64,000 nucleotides of DNA from Bubalus kerabau (Eukaryota; Chordata; Mammalia; Artiodactyla; Bovidae), in assembly GCF_029407905.1 (NCBI RefSeq), contig NC_073628.1, positions 22,473,501 through 22,537,500 of the forward strand, read 5' to 3'. Both the position numbers and the translations under genes were made by a program. This document shows positions 1 through 12,125 of this stretch, piece after piece (position 1 is the first letter of the stretch; the number at the start of each line of letters is the position of its first letter). The notes below the pieces were generated by a model. It saw only the letters and a list, made by a program, of their open reading frames with translations, ran no database searches and was not told where the DNA came from.

Positions 1-81
1 CTTTGTTTTTAAGCTTAATTTAGATTATAAGTGCACGTTTGTCTGATTAGGAATAGAATGAAATAGTTGAATTTTAAGGTG

Positions 82-210
82 TTTTTTTTTTTTTTTTTAA
101 TTTTTTGATTGTGCCATGTAACTCATGAGATCTCAGTTTCCCCACCAAGGATCGAACCCTGGCACCCTGCAGTGAAAGTACTGAGTCCTAAACATTTGAC
201 TGCCAGGAAG
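82..210 (-). mobile_element. CHR-type tRNA-derived SINE
   Basis: An 18-base T-run (its A-tail on the other strand) is followed by a diverged CHR body with ATCGAACCCTGGC and a head near ACTGCCAGGAAG. Minus orientation. Confidence 0.75.
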
Positions 211-399
211 TTTCTTGTTTTGTTTTTGTCTATGACATTTGTAAACCACAAACTGCATCTGAGATTCTATTGACCTAATGGAAGATACTGAGATAGTGAA
301 GTAAATTTTGCCAAGGTAAAATTGACCCCCAGGTGTTTTGTATTTTTTTAAGCTCTTTCCTCTTTAAAGAGGTCTTTAATTACCACCACGCTCCCCGCG

Positions 400-431
400 C
401 CCCTCTCCCCACCCCCCCCCCCACCCCCCCC
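400..431. repeat. C-rich simple repeat
   Basis: Runs of eight to ten C residues separated by single A residues; G-rich on the minus strand. Confidence 0.9.
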
Positions 432-942
432 AGCAACAGGAATCCTTACTTTCCATTTTTTTAGAGCAGGTACCTGGATTCTTAGAAATTCTTTAATGGT
501 ATATTCCAGCTGAAAATGAAGTTTGAAAGCCCTATCCAGTTACATGCCCAGTAAGGAAAATAGCAAAGGGGGCTTTTAGAAATAAATCTCATTTTACATA
601 TACATTTTTGCTTGTGAAATAAATATCAAATCAAATTGAATGCTCTTTTTCTTAACATTTGTTCCACGGTACCCCTGTGTTCTGAGCATGACAGATGAGG
701 TCAATGCTTAATCTTATTTTCTGTTTCTTGGATATGTTAGAAAATGAATACAAACTTTGTAACTTTAAGTGATTCTTCTCATATTTCTTTTGTCAATCAT
801 TAACTATTTCTTTTCTTTTTTAATTTATTTAAAATTGGAGGTTAATTGCTTTACCATATCATATTGGTTTCTGCTTTATAATAGTTTGAATCAGTCATAA
901 TTTGAATCAGTCATATATATATACCCTCCCTCTTGAGCCTGC

Positions 943-1203
943 TGGAGATGGCAATGGCACCCCACTCCAGTACTCTTGCCTGGAAAATCCCATGGATGGA
1001 GGAGCCTGGTAGGCTGCAGTCCATGGGTCAGCTAGGAGTCGGACACAACTGAGCGACTTCACTTTCACTTTTCACTTTCATGCATTGGAGGAGGAAATGG
1101 CAGCCCACTCCAGTGTTCTTGCCTGGAGAATCCCATGGACAGAGGAGCCTGGTGGGCTGCCGTCTATGGGGTCGCACAGAGTCGGACACGACTGAAGCGA
1201 CTT

Positions 1204-1238
<35 letters not shown>
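943..1238 (+). mobile_element. Bov-A2 SINE (dimer)
   Basis: Two Bov-A units end to end joined by TTTCACTTTCATGCATTGGA, ending in a CAG repeat. An 11-bp target duplication, CTTGAGCCTGC, flanks it at 932-942 and 1239-1249. Confidence 0.95.

Positions 1239-1239
<1 letters not shown>
1204..1239. repeat. (AGC)12 trinucleotide repeat
   Basis: Twelve uninterrupted AGC units at the 3' end of the Bov-A2 element; a likely polymorphic microsatellite. Confidence 0.97.
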
Positions 1240-1293
1240 TTGAGCCTGCCTCCCAATTAGTAGCTATTTCTTTTCTGTTTTATATCATTGTAT

Positions 1294-1514
1294 GAAAGAA
1301 AGTGAAAGTGTCAGTCACTCAGCTGTGTCAGACTCTTTTGCAACCTCATGGACTATAGCCCGCCAGGCTCCTCTGTCCTTGGCATTCTCCAGGCAAGAAT
1401 ACTGGACTGAGTAGCTATTCCCTTCTCCAGGAGATCTTCCCCACCCAGGGATCAAACCCAGGTCTCCTGCACTGCAGGCAGATTCTCTACCATCTGAGCC
1501 ACCAGGGAAGCCCC
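1294..1514 (-). mobile_element. Bov-tA SINE
   Basis: Nearly full length, ending GAGCCACCAGGGAAGCCCC (tRNA-like head on the minus strand). Target duplication ATATCATTGTAT at 1282-1293 and 1515-1526. Confidence 0.95.
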
Positions 1515-2487
1515 ATATCATTGTATAATATTGGCTAAAACAAATATTAATGCTACAGCATTTAAGGATAGCTTACTTGTATTCTTTCATTGTAGATCAA
1601 ACTAGTTTAATGAGATAGTTTAAAAGTTTTGATGACCAAATGGAGAAGGAAAGAAAGAAAAATAGTTAACTTAAAGGCAAATCTTGCCCCTCCTCCTGGG
1701 CTGGAGAAGCTGAGTTATAAGAGCACAGAGTCCAGCTCCTAGTTTGAGGTGTGAGGCTGTTTATTTTCACTCTGGAGCTGTATATACTACAGAAGGAAGA
1801 CTCTGGCCTTGCTTAACCTAAGCAAGTCATTACTTATCTACGATCTGGCAAGCGATTTGATTAAGGTTGACAGAACTCATATAATATCAGAACCAGGCCC
1901 TCTTAATGATTGATGAAGCTTGTCTGTAAGTTTTTTTTTTTTTGAAAGGACAAAAACAGAGCAAGAATGAATACTTGTTCAGATCTCCAACTGCCCAGTA
2001 TCAGCCAAGTCTGTAATGTAATGTAGTTTTATCTGTCGGGGTTAATAGGTATTAATTTATATGTTATTTTTAATGGTATAACTAAATGGCTTTAAAAGAA
2101 TATTTTTAGATCAGTAGGTTAATTTGACTTCTACATGATTAAATTCTTGAAATTTTGGAGATCTTGCTTCACACCCTAACATCTTTCTTACGACTTTCTT
2201 TGATGTTATATATATATTGTTTTGTCTAGTGGAATTTTTTAACCTGTAAGGAATTTTCTTATTTATTTTCTAGTGAAATTTGAGTTCTTTGCCAATTTTT
2301 GGCTTTAACCTAAGGCATTTTTACCCTCTTGCTGTCTTACCATACAACCATGATTTAGAAACCTGTAATAGTGTCACTGAGCATCCCTGCTAACCTTTGC
2401 TACGTTATTTGTTCCTTATTCTCATTACCAACAGGTTCTCTGTATGAGTGAAATGTGCAGATGTTCTTTTTAATTACTGTTTAAAAA

Positions 2488-2625
2488 TTTTTTAACTTTT
2501 TATTTTGTATTAACAAACAATGTTGTCATAGTTTCAGATGAACAGCAGAGGCATTCAGCCATAAGTATACATGTATCCATTCTCCCCCAAACTCCCCTCC
2601 CATCCAGGGTCTTGGCAAGGCTTTA
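2488..2625 (-). mobile_element. Old L1 3' end
   Basis: Reverse-oriented L1 tail with ACAATGTTGTCATAGTTTCA and TATCCATTCTCCCCCAAACT. Confidence 0.75.
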
Positions 2626-2873
2626 AGTCATTAGTCTACGTGTAGTTCTGTGTCCAACCACCATGATTTCTTGTGTTTTAATCATTCATATGTTGCTTAG
2701 TAGAAATGAGTATAGGACCAGAAGAACTCTCTCCACCTTATTTTAAGTAAATTGAGCATAAGGAATTTCCAGATGAGTGAAACAGTTGAGAATGAATTCA
2801 TTTTCTGTAAATGGAATTTTCATAACCTGGGAGCTTTCAGGCTATTGACCATACAGGTTTAGACTACAGTAAA

Positions 2874-3020
2874 CTCTGGAGTCAGTGTGAGTGGGATCAA
2901 AGCCTGACCCCACCATCTCTGTGACAAGGCCTCTATATGCCTTCGTTTCCCTGTCTGTATAATGGGATCACCTCAGTTAATCCCCACAGAGTGATAGGTG
3001 CTTGATAGGTGCTTCTTGCA
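2874..3020 (+). repeat. MIR-like fragment
   Basis: The layout resembles a MIR: GGAGTCAGTG, then TTTCCCTGTCTGTATAATGG, then GATAGGTGCTTGATAGGTGC. Diverged. Confidence 0.6.
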
Positions 3021-4550
3021 CGTGAGGGGTTGCTGCTGTTATATTATCTGTGAGTTCTGGTCTAATAGTGACAAAATATTATTGTGATGTTGCTGAATTC
3101 AAGATAGTCATTTCAAAATAAAATGAGTTGGGATTAAACTTTGGGGACTGTAAACGTGGAAAGAAACTAGAATTGATTATATGTTGCTGTTACTGAGTTG
3201 GTTAGGACTTGGCTTCCATCGCAGAGAGTGGTTAGGTTACGTGAATAATATAATAGCTGGTGGTGATTTTCCCATATCCCCTTTCTTACCTAAATTTCAG
3301 TTTTGTTTCTTTGCGATCTCCCCTTTCTCCTCATCTCCCCAGACTCAATAGAAACATACTTTAGTACCAGGAAAATAAAATTTTAGATACGAGATGAACT
3401 TCTTGCCTAGTCTTATTGACACGTTCTTAAAAGCAAGAGCTACCTATGGTTGGAACCTTTTGTTAATTCTTCTTGATAATTTTCCCACCAAAGGTACAAA
3501 TGTTCTTATCTGTGGGGAATCCCAGTGCTTTCTAGGATTTTGATGTATACGTACTTAATAATGAGTTTGGCTCTCAAGTCTCTTTCAAATTACTTTTTTT
3601 CTCTTGGGCTTAGATATGGTCACAGCAGATAAATACTTAACTGGGCTTGATAGGTTTGAAGACCACCAATAAAGTGTCATTCCCAAGTTGTTTCTAAAAA
3701 AGAAATAGAATAGACCTGCGATCATCTGATGCAAATGTTTGATTTGGAGGGAGGCCAGAGGTGCACTGTCAGCCCCACCCTAGCCACGCCCTTGAGTTCT
3801 GGCCGGGATAAGCCCTCAAGTGACTGTTGAAGATTGAGTTTAGCAGTAGAGGGGAATCCAAAGAACTGGAGCCCGGAGTTGTGGAATCAGAACATGGAAA
3901 GGTGGGGGCTGCAGGCATCACTTTCTACCTGACTGTGGCCTGTCTGTCCTGGAGTTCCTTTCTGTCATCAGCACTGACAGTACTAATGCTTCAGGAAGGA
4001 GATGCTGTTCTGTCTTACTTTTTTGTTGTTGTTTTAAATATTTTTTTTAGTTAAGGTTTGAGAATTCATCTGTTTCTTCTACCTTACAGGTTGGCCTCAT
4101 TATTGTATTTTTATTATATCACTGGAATCCGGGTTTTCAGGGAAGCACAGTAAATTTTGCAGCAATAATGAGCCTGTTTGCAGAAAAAAACATTGTACCA
4201 TAACTCTAACATGCACAGATTTTTAAGATATTCCCTCTGGGGCCTATGGAATAGAGGATAAAGCTTAGTTGAATTGCATTTATAGAATTTTCTTAAGGTA
4301 GTGGTCTTGGTGGCTATGGAGGTGGGTAGCATTTACAAGATTCTTTCAACCTTTTTGATTTGGGGGAATGTGACTCTAGTATTTGAAACTATAATTCTTG
4401 TCTTGTCACCCCCAGTCTCAGTTGAGATTTGCAAAGATGTACATAATCAAGGAATTAGCTTTGTGTGTGATTAGTTAACGTCTTAACGGAGGTGATAATG
4501 TCCTGTATTTTGCTAAAAAGGACTGGACACTTAAACTTGAATAATGTGCC

Positions 4551-4650
4551 ACTTCTTGCCTGGAGAATCCCATGGAGGGAGGAGCCTGTAGGCTACAGTC
4601 CATGGGGTCACAAAGAGTTGGACATGACTGAGCGACTTCACTTTCACTTA
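4551..4650 (+). mobile_element. Bov-tA/Bov-A SINE, 3' half
   Basis: CTTGCCTGGAGAATCCCATG through ACTGAGCGACTTCACTTTCA; the tRNA-like half is missing. Confidence 0.9.
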
Positions 4651-4861
4651 TCAAAGGGAAAAATTTTTATAAACCCCAATATTGTTTAAAAAATTTTATT
4701 ATTAACCTCATTTAATTAGGTAAAAAATAAACTAGATGCAAACTTCTTATAAAACTAAATTTGCACATTGTGACAAAATCACAAAACCAATGTAATTCAA
4801 AATGTTAAATCTTAAAAACTGTCTTGTTACATTGTCAGTATTGAGTTGAATAATGGGAAGA

Positions 4862-5071
4862 TGCATGTGTGTGAAGTCGCTTCTGTTGTGTCACTCTCTG
4901 CGACCCCTGTAGCCTGCCAGGCTCCCCTGGGATTTCCCAGGCAAGACTACTGGAGTGGGTTGCCATGCCCTCCTCCAGGGGATCGTTCCAACCCGGGGGC
5001 TGAAGCTGTGTCTCTTATATCTCCTGCACTGGCCGGTGGGTTCTTAACCACTGGAGTCACCTGGGAAGCCC
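4862..5071 (-). mobile_element. Bov-tA SINE, diverged
   Basis: Minus-strand copy from GTGTGAAGTCGCTTCTG to CACCTGGGAAGCCC, with several indels. Short near-duplications (AATGGGAAG / AATAGGAAG) flank it. Confidence 0.88.
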
Positions 5072-5129
5072 TAATAGGAAGACTTGGCCTTTTGATTTGA
5101 TTCTTTGATTTTAAGCATGTTTAACATTA

Positions 5130-5573
5130 TTTTTCTTTTCTTTTCTTTTTTTAAACCTTTCATTTTTATTTTAATTAATTAATTGATTTTATTAATTTTT
5201 GGCAATGGCACCCCACTCCAGTGTTCTTGCCTGGAAAATCCCATGGATGGAGGAGCCTGGTGGGCTGCAGTCCATGGGGTCGCTAAGAGTTGAACACGAC
5301 TGAGTGACTTCACTTTCACTTTTCACTTTCATGCATTGGAGAAGGAAATGGCAACCCACTCCAGTGTTCTTGCCTGTAGAATCCCAGGGACGGGGAAGCC
5401 TGGTAGGCTGCCATCTATGGGGTCGCCCAGAGTTGGACACAACTGAAGTGACTTAGCACCAACAGCAGCACCTTGAAGCTTGTGGGATCTAGTCCCCTAA
5501 CCAGGAATCACACCCACACCCCCTGCATTGGAAGCCTGGATCGTTAACCTCTGGACTGCCAGGGAAGCCCCTA
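5130..5573 (-). mobile_element. CHR-type SINE, split by Bov-A2
   Basis: A T-rich tail region (5130-5202) and a CHR body (5470-5573, GGACTGCCAGGGAAGCCCC) are separated by a Bov-A2. Confidence 0.8.
5203..5468 (+). mobile_element. Bov-A2 SINE nested in a CHR SINE
   Basis: Starts CAATGGCACCCCACTCCAGT, contains both Bov-A units, and ends ACTTAGCACCAACAGCAGCA. Confidence 0.92.
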
Positions 5574-6059
5574 TTTTTTCTTTTTAATAATGAACTTGTT
5601 TTTAACTATTGGTCCAGTATTTTGTGGGCCACTTTAAAAGTACACTCTGATACATAATACTGAAAAAAAATTTAGAGTTCATTTGATGAAGTGCATGTAT
5701 GCATTCTTATTTACTTATTGTTGATGAGCCATGGTAATGTGGGATCTTTGTAGTACATGTGTTTCTAATGTTATATTATACCATCTGCGATGTCATCTGC
5801 TTTTCAAGTTGGCGCACTTATGTTGCCATGAGCTAGAAGATGATTTACAGTTCCTACTTTTATTTTCACCTGTTTCAGAACTTTCTTTGAATGGTTTTAT
5901 GTAACATCATTTGACCTTCACATGTCATGGGTATGATCCAAGAACACAAATGTAAACCGGGCATGGAAATCTTGTGTCGTGTCTTTATCGTTTTGACTGA
6001 TGACCTGGAATAAGATAACAATAATTCAGGTTTCAGCAGTGCAGAAACACAATAAAATT

Positions 6060-6080
6060 AAAAAAAAAAAAAAAAAAAAA
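6060..6080. repeat. A(21) run
   Basis: 21 consecutive A residues after an AATAAAATT stretch; possibly the tail of an unrecognised old insertion. Confidence 0.95.
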
Positions 6081-6269
6081 GATTTTCATACCTTCAGAAA
6101 TTCATCTGCAGATTAAAACTAAAATAGAAAAGGAAAACTAAAACCTGGTAGATTGAAGCATCCTTCCAGAATAAGAAGTGGCTGTGGATTCACAGTGATT
6201 TCAACAGGCATAAAGAAGAGACTATACTCAAGGCTCTCCTTTTATTTAGGAAGCTGTGTGTAGAAAGGG

Positions 6270-6440
6270 TGAAGTGGAGGCCTGGGCTCACCCTGGGCTC
6301 AATCTCACCCCCATCATTTATTAGCTATGCAATCTTGGGGAGATTATCTGAGCACTCATTTTGTGCAGCTTACTTCGCAGGTGTTAGATATACAGAGGTG
6401 ACCAAACTAGATGTAGTTCCCTTCCCTCGTGGGCCTAATA
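6270..6440 (+). repeat. Possible MIR/L2-type old repeat
   Basis: TTTATTAGCTATGCAATCTTGGG and the later CCTCGTGGGCCTAATATTTA resemble ancient MIR/L2 sequence. Weak by eye. Confidence 0.35.
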
Positions 6441-8362
6441 TTTAATCCAGGTCCGGTAGAAATTTTTTACATTTATATGACCTATAGATATCTAGCCTAG
6501 TTCCTTATTTTCACAGTGTAATGAGTCAGGTAAAACCAACTTCTGTGCATTCCCTTCAATACTGTTCCTTGGTTACCATTTTTTCTCAGGAAATCAGATT
6601 CAAATGAGAATCAAAGCCATTACTGAAGAAGGGAAGAAGTTTTATTTTATCTTTTTTTAAAGATCTTATAGACAGGGCCATCTTTATTTGATGTAACATG
6701 ATGGTACAGAGAGAAAATTGCTTTAATTTATAGAAGATTACAATAATTTATTATGGAAATGCTACAGATTCAGGTATATACTTGTTCATTGATTAAATTT
6801 AATGTGCATACAGGGAGATATAGGACTTCTATAACATAGTATTGGAGTGAAATTCCTTATGTTTTATCTCAGTAATTTCTTAAAAAAAATTTTTTTTTCT
6901 TTTTTGTAAAGTTTTAAAACAGAGTTTGAAAATAGTCTGCAGAGAAAGTAAGGGGATAACGGGAATTTTGCTTCCCAATAAGGTCTAGAAGTTTGGCCTA
7001 TTTTGGAGAGGAATGTTAATAATGAAAAGTGCAGGTGCTACTGGGACCAGTGGGGTCTTTTTGAGTGGCAGAAACCTGTCAGTACTAAGAGCGAAAACGC
7101 TGCTTTCGGAAGATTTGTTGGTTGACATTCAAGACAAAAATCTGAGGGGGGTGTGTGTTTAATGCTTCATTAAGAGACACATGATTTAACCTATTTTATA
7201 ACCAAATGTTGGTGATGAGCTGTTATAACATAATCTACTGATTTATCAGACTGAAGACTTTAAAGTCTTGAGATCACTGTTTCTCAACATTGATCTTTAA
7301 ATCAGCTTGATTTATAGTGAGGATTTTATATTCATATGGAGTAAAATGAGAAACAGCCAGCTGAAAGACATGGAGTGATTACTTCCTAAAGCCAAATTTA
7401 TTCTAAAATTACTTTTTGGCTCATGTTTTGTTCTGTTCCAATGAACAATGATTGTAGATGGCAGTTCTTCTTTTCTTTTTTTTAACTTGGTAAATGGTTG
7501 GTATACTTACATGGGACATACGGGTGTTTTGTTTTATTTTTAGGTGTCTCTGGTTATTGAAATCCAAAACTCTGGGAACCATTGCTCTCGATTAAATTTG
7601 GTAAACTATCAGTGTACAGTTTTCCAAATTGGATGTGTGGCATCTTTGCTGTGTCTCATGCTGAATGTTTCTCCATCTGTAGTGTTTACAGCCGTGTGTT
7701 TATGATGCGTCAGCATCAAGTCGGATTCTCCCTCTGACCACAGACTTGAGTTGGCTTTTTATCCTCCTCCAGCAGAAATGGTAATGCCTCACTTAGTTTT
7801 ACATGTACCTTCATTGTTCCATATACTGAGGTCAGGAGGCAAACACTTAGAGACTCTCTCTCTCTCTATAAGAGTTGCTTTTAGCTGTTTTATTAGTCCT
7901 GCTGTTGGTTATTTTAATTACTTGTATGTTTTATTTGTACCCCGAGGCTGCTCAAGCAAAGAATGCAATTCAAATAAACAAAATAATATCTGATTTTTGG
8001 AACACCCACACCTGCCAGCTGGGCCTTCCTCTTAAGTTCTTACTCAGGTTGGCATGGAAGCTGGGCAGAGAAAAAGGAGGTGATTATGTAGGTTATGAAA
8101 TGTTTTCTTCAATGTAAGTTCTTGGAAAGCTTGATAACTTAGTAGTTTTCAAATCAGCGGGGCTGTTTGCTTCATGATCAGTCTTTCTTTTGTAAGACAA
8201 CCCTGAGTTTTCACAAGAAGTTCTGTCTTTTCCATTGTGCATATGTTTCTACCAGTGTTCCCAGAATTCTGTGAAAACCTCACAGACAATTTGACTGTAA
8301 AATAGTGGATGACACTTTCACAAAGCAGGAAAAATTTGTAGGGAAATTTCTTCAGTTTCTTT

Positions 8363-8570
8363 GTTATTATTGTTCAGTCGCTAAGTCGTGTCTGACTCTT
8401 TTGGGACCCTATGGTCTGTAGCCTGCTAGGCTTCTCTGTCTGTGGAATTTTCCAGGCAAGAAAACTGGAGTGGATTTTTCCTTCTCCAGGGAATTTTCCT
8501 GACCCAGAGATCGAAGCCCTGTCTCCTGCATTGGCACGTGAATTCTCTACCACTGGGCCACCAGGGAACC
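8363..8570 (-). mobile_element. Bov-tA SINE
   Basis: Minus-strand copy ending GGGCCACCAGGGAACC. Target duplication TCAGTTTCTTT at 8352-8362 and 8571-8581. Confidence 0.94.
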
Positions 8571-9531
8571 TCAGTTTCTTTACCCGAATACAAAGTAAAG
8601 GGTCTGCCTCTTCAAGTTCTTACAATGAAATCATAAACTTGTCTCCTGCTCTTTTTTTTTCCAACTTGGTGTTTTGGTTTTTTTTCTTTTTTTTTTTTTA
8701 AATAAGAGTGAACACAAGCACTCTCTTTTTTGCTTGCAAACTGGAGGGCTGCACTATATGCTTTTGACTTAATTTTTAGAGCTGAACTGTTGTTGATTTT
8801 GGACACCTTTGCTGTTTCTCTTCCCCCTTTCCTCGTTCATTAATGCAGTCATGTTTGGAGTCTGCCAAAGATGAGGCAAAACTAGTGTAAGAGCTGCACA
8901 CGGGCTTTTAGGTGCTTTTTCATTTAAACATAGCACTTGTAAAATGTTTGTCATAGAATTCTAAAACTGAGAGAAAATTGTGGGGGCTTTCCCCCCCTCT
9001 ATTTGCAGACAGAACCTAAGCCACACTAATTTACTAAATGTTCTACCTGATTGAATCCTCTAGGAAAAAGAATTACGTCACTGTAGACTACCAACTGTTA
9101 ATTTTTAAAAAATATATTTTGAATATTCTTATTAAATACTTTAAAAATAGGTTATTAAAAAATTCAAACTCCTGTCACTTTTGGAAACTTTTTTAATGTC
9201 AAAAAAGTTTTAAATGCTTCTGTTTATATGTAATCCAGGAGTTAAAGATGTCAGAGATTTAAGAAATGAGATCAAGGTCTCTGTTATCTTATTCTACTTC
9301 TATGTCATCTTTTCACTAATCATTTTTTTCCCCACCTGCTTTGAATATGGACGCTCAATACATTTTTGTTGTATAAATGAATTGAGAAACTGCTTTTTGT
9401 GTTTTTAGGCTACAACTTTCAACTCTACTCATAATGTCTTAGAAAATGGGTTGAAGGAAGAGATTTTAGAAATTTAAGCAAAGGATCCAACCCACAGCAT
9501 TCTTATAAGATTCAAATTAATCACCTGTCAT

Positions 9532-9891
9532 GTTTCAATGCCATTCTCCCAAATCTTCCCACCCTCTCCCTCTCTCACAGAGTCCATAAGACTGTTCTAT
9601 ACATCAGCGTCTCTTTTGCTGTCTTGTACACAGGGTTATTGTTACCATCTTTCTAAATTCCATATGTAAAATATCATGTATGAAACGAGTTGCCAGTCCA
9701 GGTTCGATGCACGATACTGGATGCTTGGGGCTGGTGCACTGGGACGACCCAGAGGGATGGAATGGGGAGGGAGGAGGGAGGAGGGTTCAGGATGGGGAAC
9801 ACATGTATACCTGTGGCGGATTCATTTTGATATTTGGCAAAACTAATACAATTATGTAAAGTTTAAAAATAAAATTAAATTAAAAAAAAAT
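9532..9891 (+). mobile_element. 5'-inverted (twin-primed) young L1 3' end
   Basis: 9532-9668 is L1 3' sequence in reverse orientation; 9669-9891 continues the same consensus forward from TGTATGAAACG to an A-rich tail. Target duplication AATCACCTGTCAT flanks it at 9519-9531 and 9892-9904, preceded by TT as expected for L1 endonuclease. No coding capacity. Confidence 0.94.
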
Positions 9892-10486
9892 AATCACCTG
9901 TCATTATATGAACAATCAAGTTAATCATTCTCTTCTAAATCTCACCAAGAATGAAAACCAAAAACTCCTCAAGTTGTTCTAGAGGCCAATAATAAGTCCT
10001 TAAGAGTTCAGCTACAAGGTATATGCCTGTATCAACATGTATGTTCTACAAATGTCAGCTATGACATGAGTATAGTGTGATATGAAAAAAATATATATCA
10101 GAAGTATACCAGAACTTAAAATATCTAAATCAAAATTATGTCTTTAAAGAAGTCTGTTACCTTGGGAAGCTGTGTATTTAATATCACATTGCTGTTATTG
10201 TACCAAGAAATTTGGTGTTCTTTTGGAATTGCCTTTACTGTTTATGGCACTTAAAAAATGTTTTTTTGTATTCTTGAGTATTTTGGAACGAACCATTAAT
10301 AAATTAATTGGGTGATGTTGATGGAGTTAAAACTATATGGGGTTAAAAATCAAGTGTAATCATAATCTAATGAGATGATTTTTATGCCTTGTTTATACAT
10401 GGACACCAAAAATAATAAACAGGGGATTTTCAGAAAAGATTTACACAGAGGAGCGTCACTGGAATAAGTCTGTCTGTCTTCCTGGG

Positions 10487-10860
10487 TGGGTCTGTCTGCT
10501 GTGCTGCTTTTCCACTCACGTCCGCGTGCACTGTGTGTGTCTGCTGTGCTGCTTTTCCGCTCACGTCCGCGTGCACTGTGTGTGTCCGCTGTGCTGCTTT
10601 TCCGCTCACGTCCGCGTGCACTGTGTGTGTCTGCTGTGCTGGTTTTCCGCTCACGTCCGCGTGCACTGTGTGTGTCTGCTGTGCTGGTTTTCCGCTCACG
10701 TCCGCGTGCACTGTGTGTGTCTGCTGTGCTGCTTTTCCGCTCACGTCCGCGTGCACTGTGTGTGTCTGCTGTGCTGCTTTTCCGCTCACGTCCGCGTGCA
10801 CTGTGTGTGTCTGCTGTGCTGGTTTTCCGCTCATGTCCACGTGCACTGTGTATGTCTGTG
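10487..10860. repeat. 45-bp minisatellite, about 8 copies
   Basis: The marker CTCACGTCCGCGTGCACTG recurs every 45 bases from 10515 to 10830. Units differ at a few sites (gctgctttt / gctggtttt; tctgctg / tccgctg); the last is the most diverged (CTCATGTCCACGTGCACTG). Because 45 is a multiple of three, several frames stay open on both strands. I do not regard them as genes. Flanking 10860-11450 is unrecognised. Confidence 0.97.
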
Positions 10861-11494
10861 TGTATCTCCTCTATCAGTGTGCTCTTGAATTCTTTCTTTG
10901 GACCTTCCTGTTTCCCATTGTCCAATATAATGTCACAAAGCAGCTGCTGCTCTTTGGTGTACCTGCGTGCAGCCCAGCAGAGTTGTTCCAGCAAGCTTTG
11001 TTTCATTTCTGGTGGACAAGGTGGACCCACTGCTAAAACGGCGTCTCAGGCTCTCCCAGTTGGACTAAAACTTCATGCACTATTGTGTTGTGTTTACAAA
11101 GATATCCCAATCTTAATTGATCCATTTTTCTATGTTCACTTCGTCAGGACGTTGTATCTTGATCATTTCTTTGGTTTTTATCTGTCTGTCAAAGCTTCTA
11201 AGAATGCAGGGTTTTTTTCCTACAGGCCTTTGTGTGTTTTTACTTGTTTCTGTATTTATCAGTCCATTTGTGGTGACTGTGCTAAGTGCCCAGGAACCTG
11301 TGACTGACACGCATGCCAGCCTATGGCAGCGCGCGAAGGGCCGCATTCTCCGCGCCTAGCACACGGGCGTGCTGCCGTGGCGGCTCTCACAGAGCCGTGT
11401 CTCACCCAATCCCATCACCAGCTTCAACAAACTGGGCCTCCTAAGAAATATACACCCCTTCCGTTATTTTATTCAGCTAGGTTTATTTATTTTT

Positions 11495-11648
11495 GGTTGT
11501 GTTTATTTTGCTTTTTAAAAATTCTTTATTTGGCCATGCTGGGTCTTAGTTGCAGCATGTGGGGTCTAGTTCCATGACCAGGGATCAAACCCGGACCCCC
11601 TGCTTTGGGAGTATGAAGTCTTAGCCACTGGACCACCAGGGAAGTCCC
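11495..11648 (-). mobile_element. CHR-type SINE
   Basis: Minus-strand copy: TTTGGCCATGCTGGGTCTTA through GGACCACCAGGGAAGTCCC. Confidence 0.9.
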
Positions 11649-11649
11649 T

Positions 11650-12125
11650 ATTTTATTTTTTTTTAAATTGGAATATAGTTGCTTTACCATGTTGTGTTAT
11701 AGTTTCTGCTGTACAACAGTGTGAATCAACTCTGCTGCTACTGCTACTGCTAAGTCGCTTCAGTCGTGTCCGACTCTGTGCGACCCCATAGACGGCAGCC
11801 CACCAGGCTCCCCCGCCCCTGGGATTCTCCAGGCAAGAACACTGGAGTGGGTTGCCATTTCCTTCTCCAATGCATGAAACTGAAAAGTGAAGGGAAGTCG
11901 CTCAGTCGTGTCTGACCCTCAGCGACCCCATGGACTGCAGCCTTCCAGGCTCCTCCATCCATGGGATTTTCCAGGCAAGAGTACTGGAGTGGGGTGCCAT
12001 TGCCTTCTCCGGTGAATCAACTCTATGTATGCATATATTCCCTTCCTCTTGAGTCTCCCTTCTACCTTCTTTCATCCCACCCCTCTAGGTCATCACTGAG
12101 CACCAGGCTAAGCTCCCTGTATTTT
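11650..12125 (-). mobile_element. L1 3' end, split by Bov-A2
   Basis: TTGGAATATAGTTGCTTTAC and GTTTCTGCTGTACAACAGTG, then resuming after the SINE with GCATATATTCCCTTCCTCTT. Confidence 0.85.
11734..12011 (-). mobile_element. Bov-A2 SINE
   Basis: Two Bov-A units on the minus strand. Target duplication GTGAATCAACTCT at 11721-11733 and 12012-12024 in L1 sequence. Confidence 0.95.

Larger units (their letters stand above)
818..1258 (-). mobile_element. L1 3' end, split by a Bov-A2 insertion
   Basis: AT-rich L1 3' end in reverse orientation (TTGGAGGTTAATTGCTTTAC and ATACCCTCCCTCTTGAGCCT), resuming after the SINE at 1250. Confidence 0.75.

Noticed and set aside
1294..1514. tRNA gene in the tRNA-like heads of Bov-tA/CHR SINEs
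   Set aside because: These are SINE-derived pol III relics without a complete tRNA fold; no functional tRNA gene was seen.
10350..11030. 226-residue minus-strand frame with eight 15-residue repeats
   Set aside because: It is produced by the 45-bp minisatellite, whose period keeps frames open on both strands; the ends match no protein I recognise.
10486..11307. 273-residue plus-strand frame over the same minisatellite
   Set aside because: The same artefact; overlapping frames in three phases are equally open, which argues against any being coding.
11300..11400. Small GC-rich patch with CpGs as a CpG-island promoter
   Set aside because: Only about 100 bases long and surrounded by AT-rich sequence and repeats; too short for an island and with no exon nearby.
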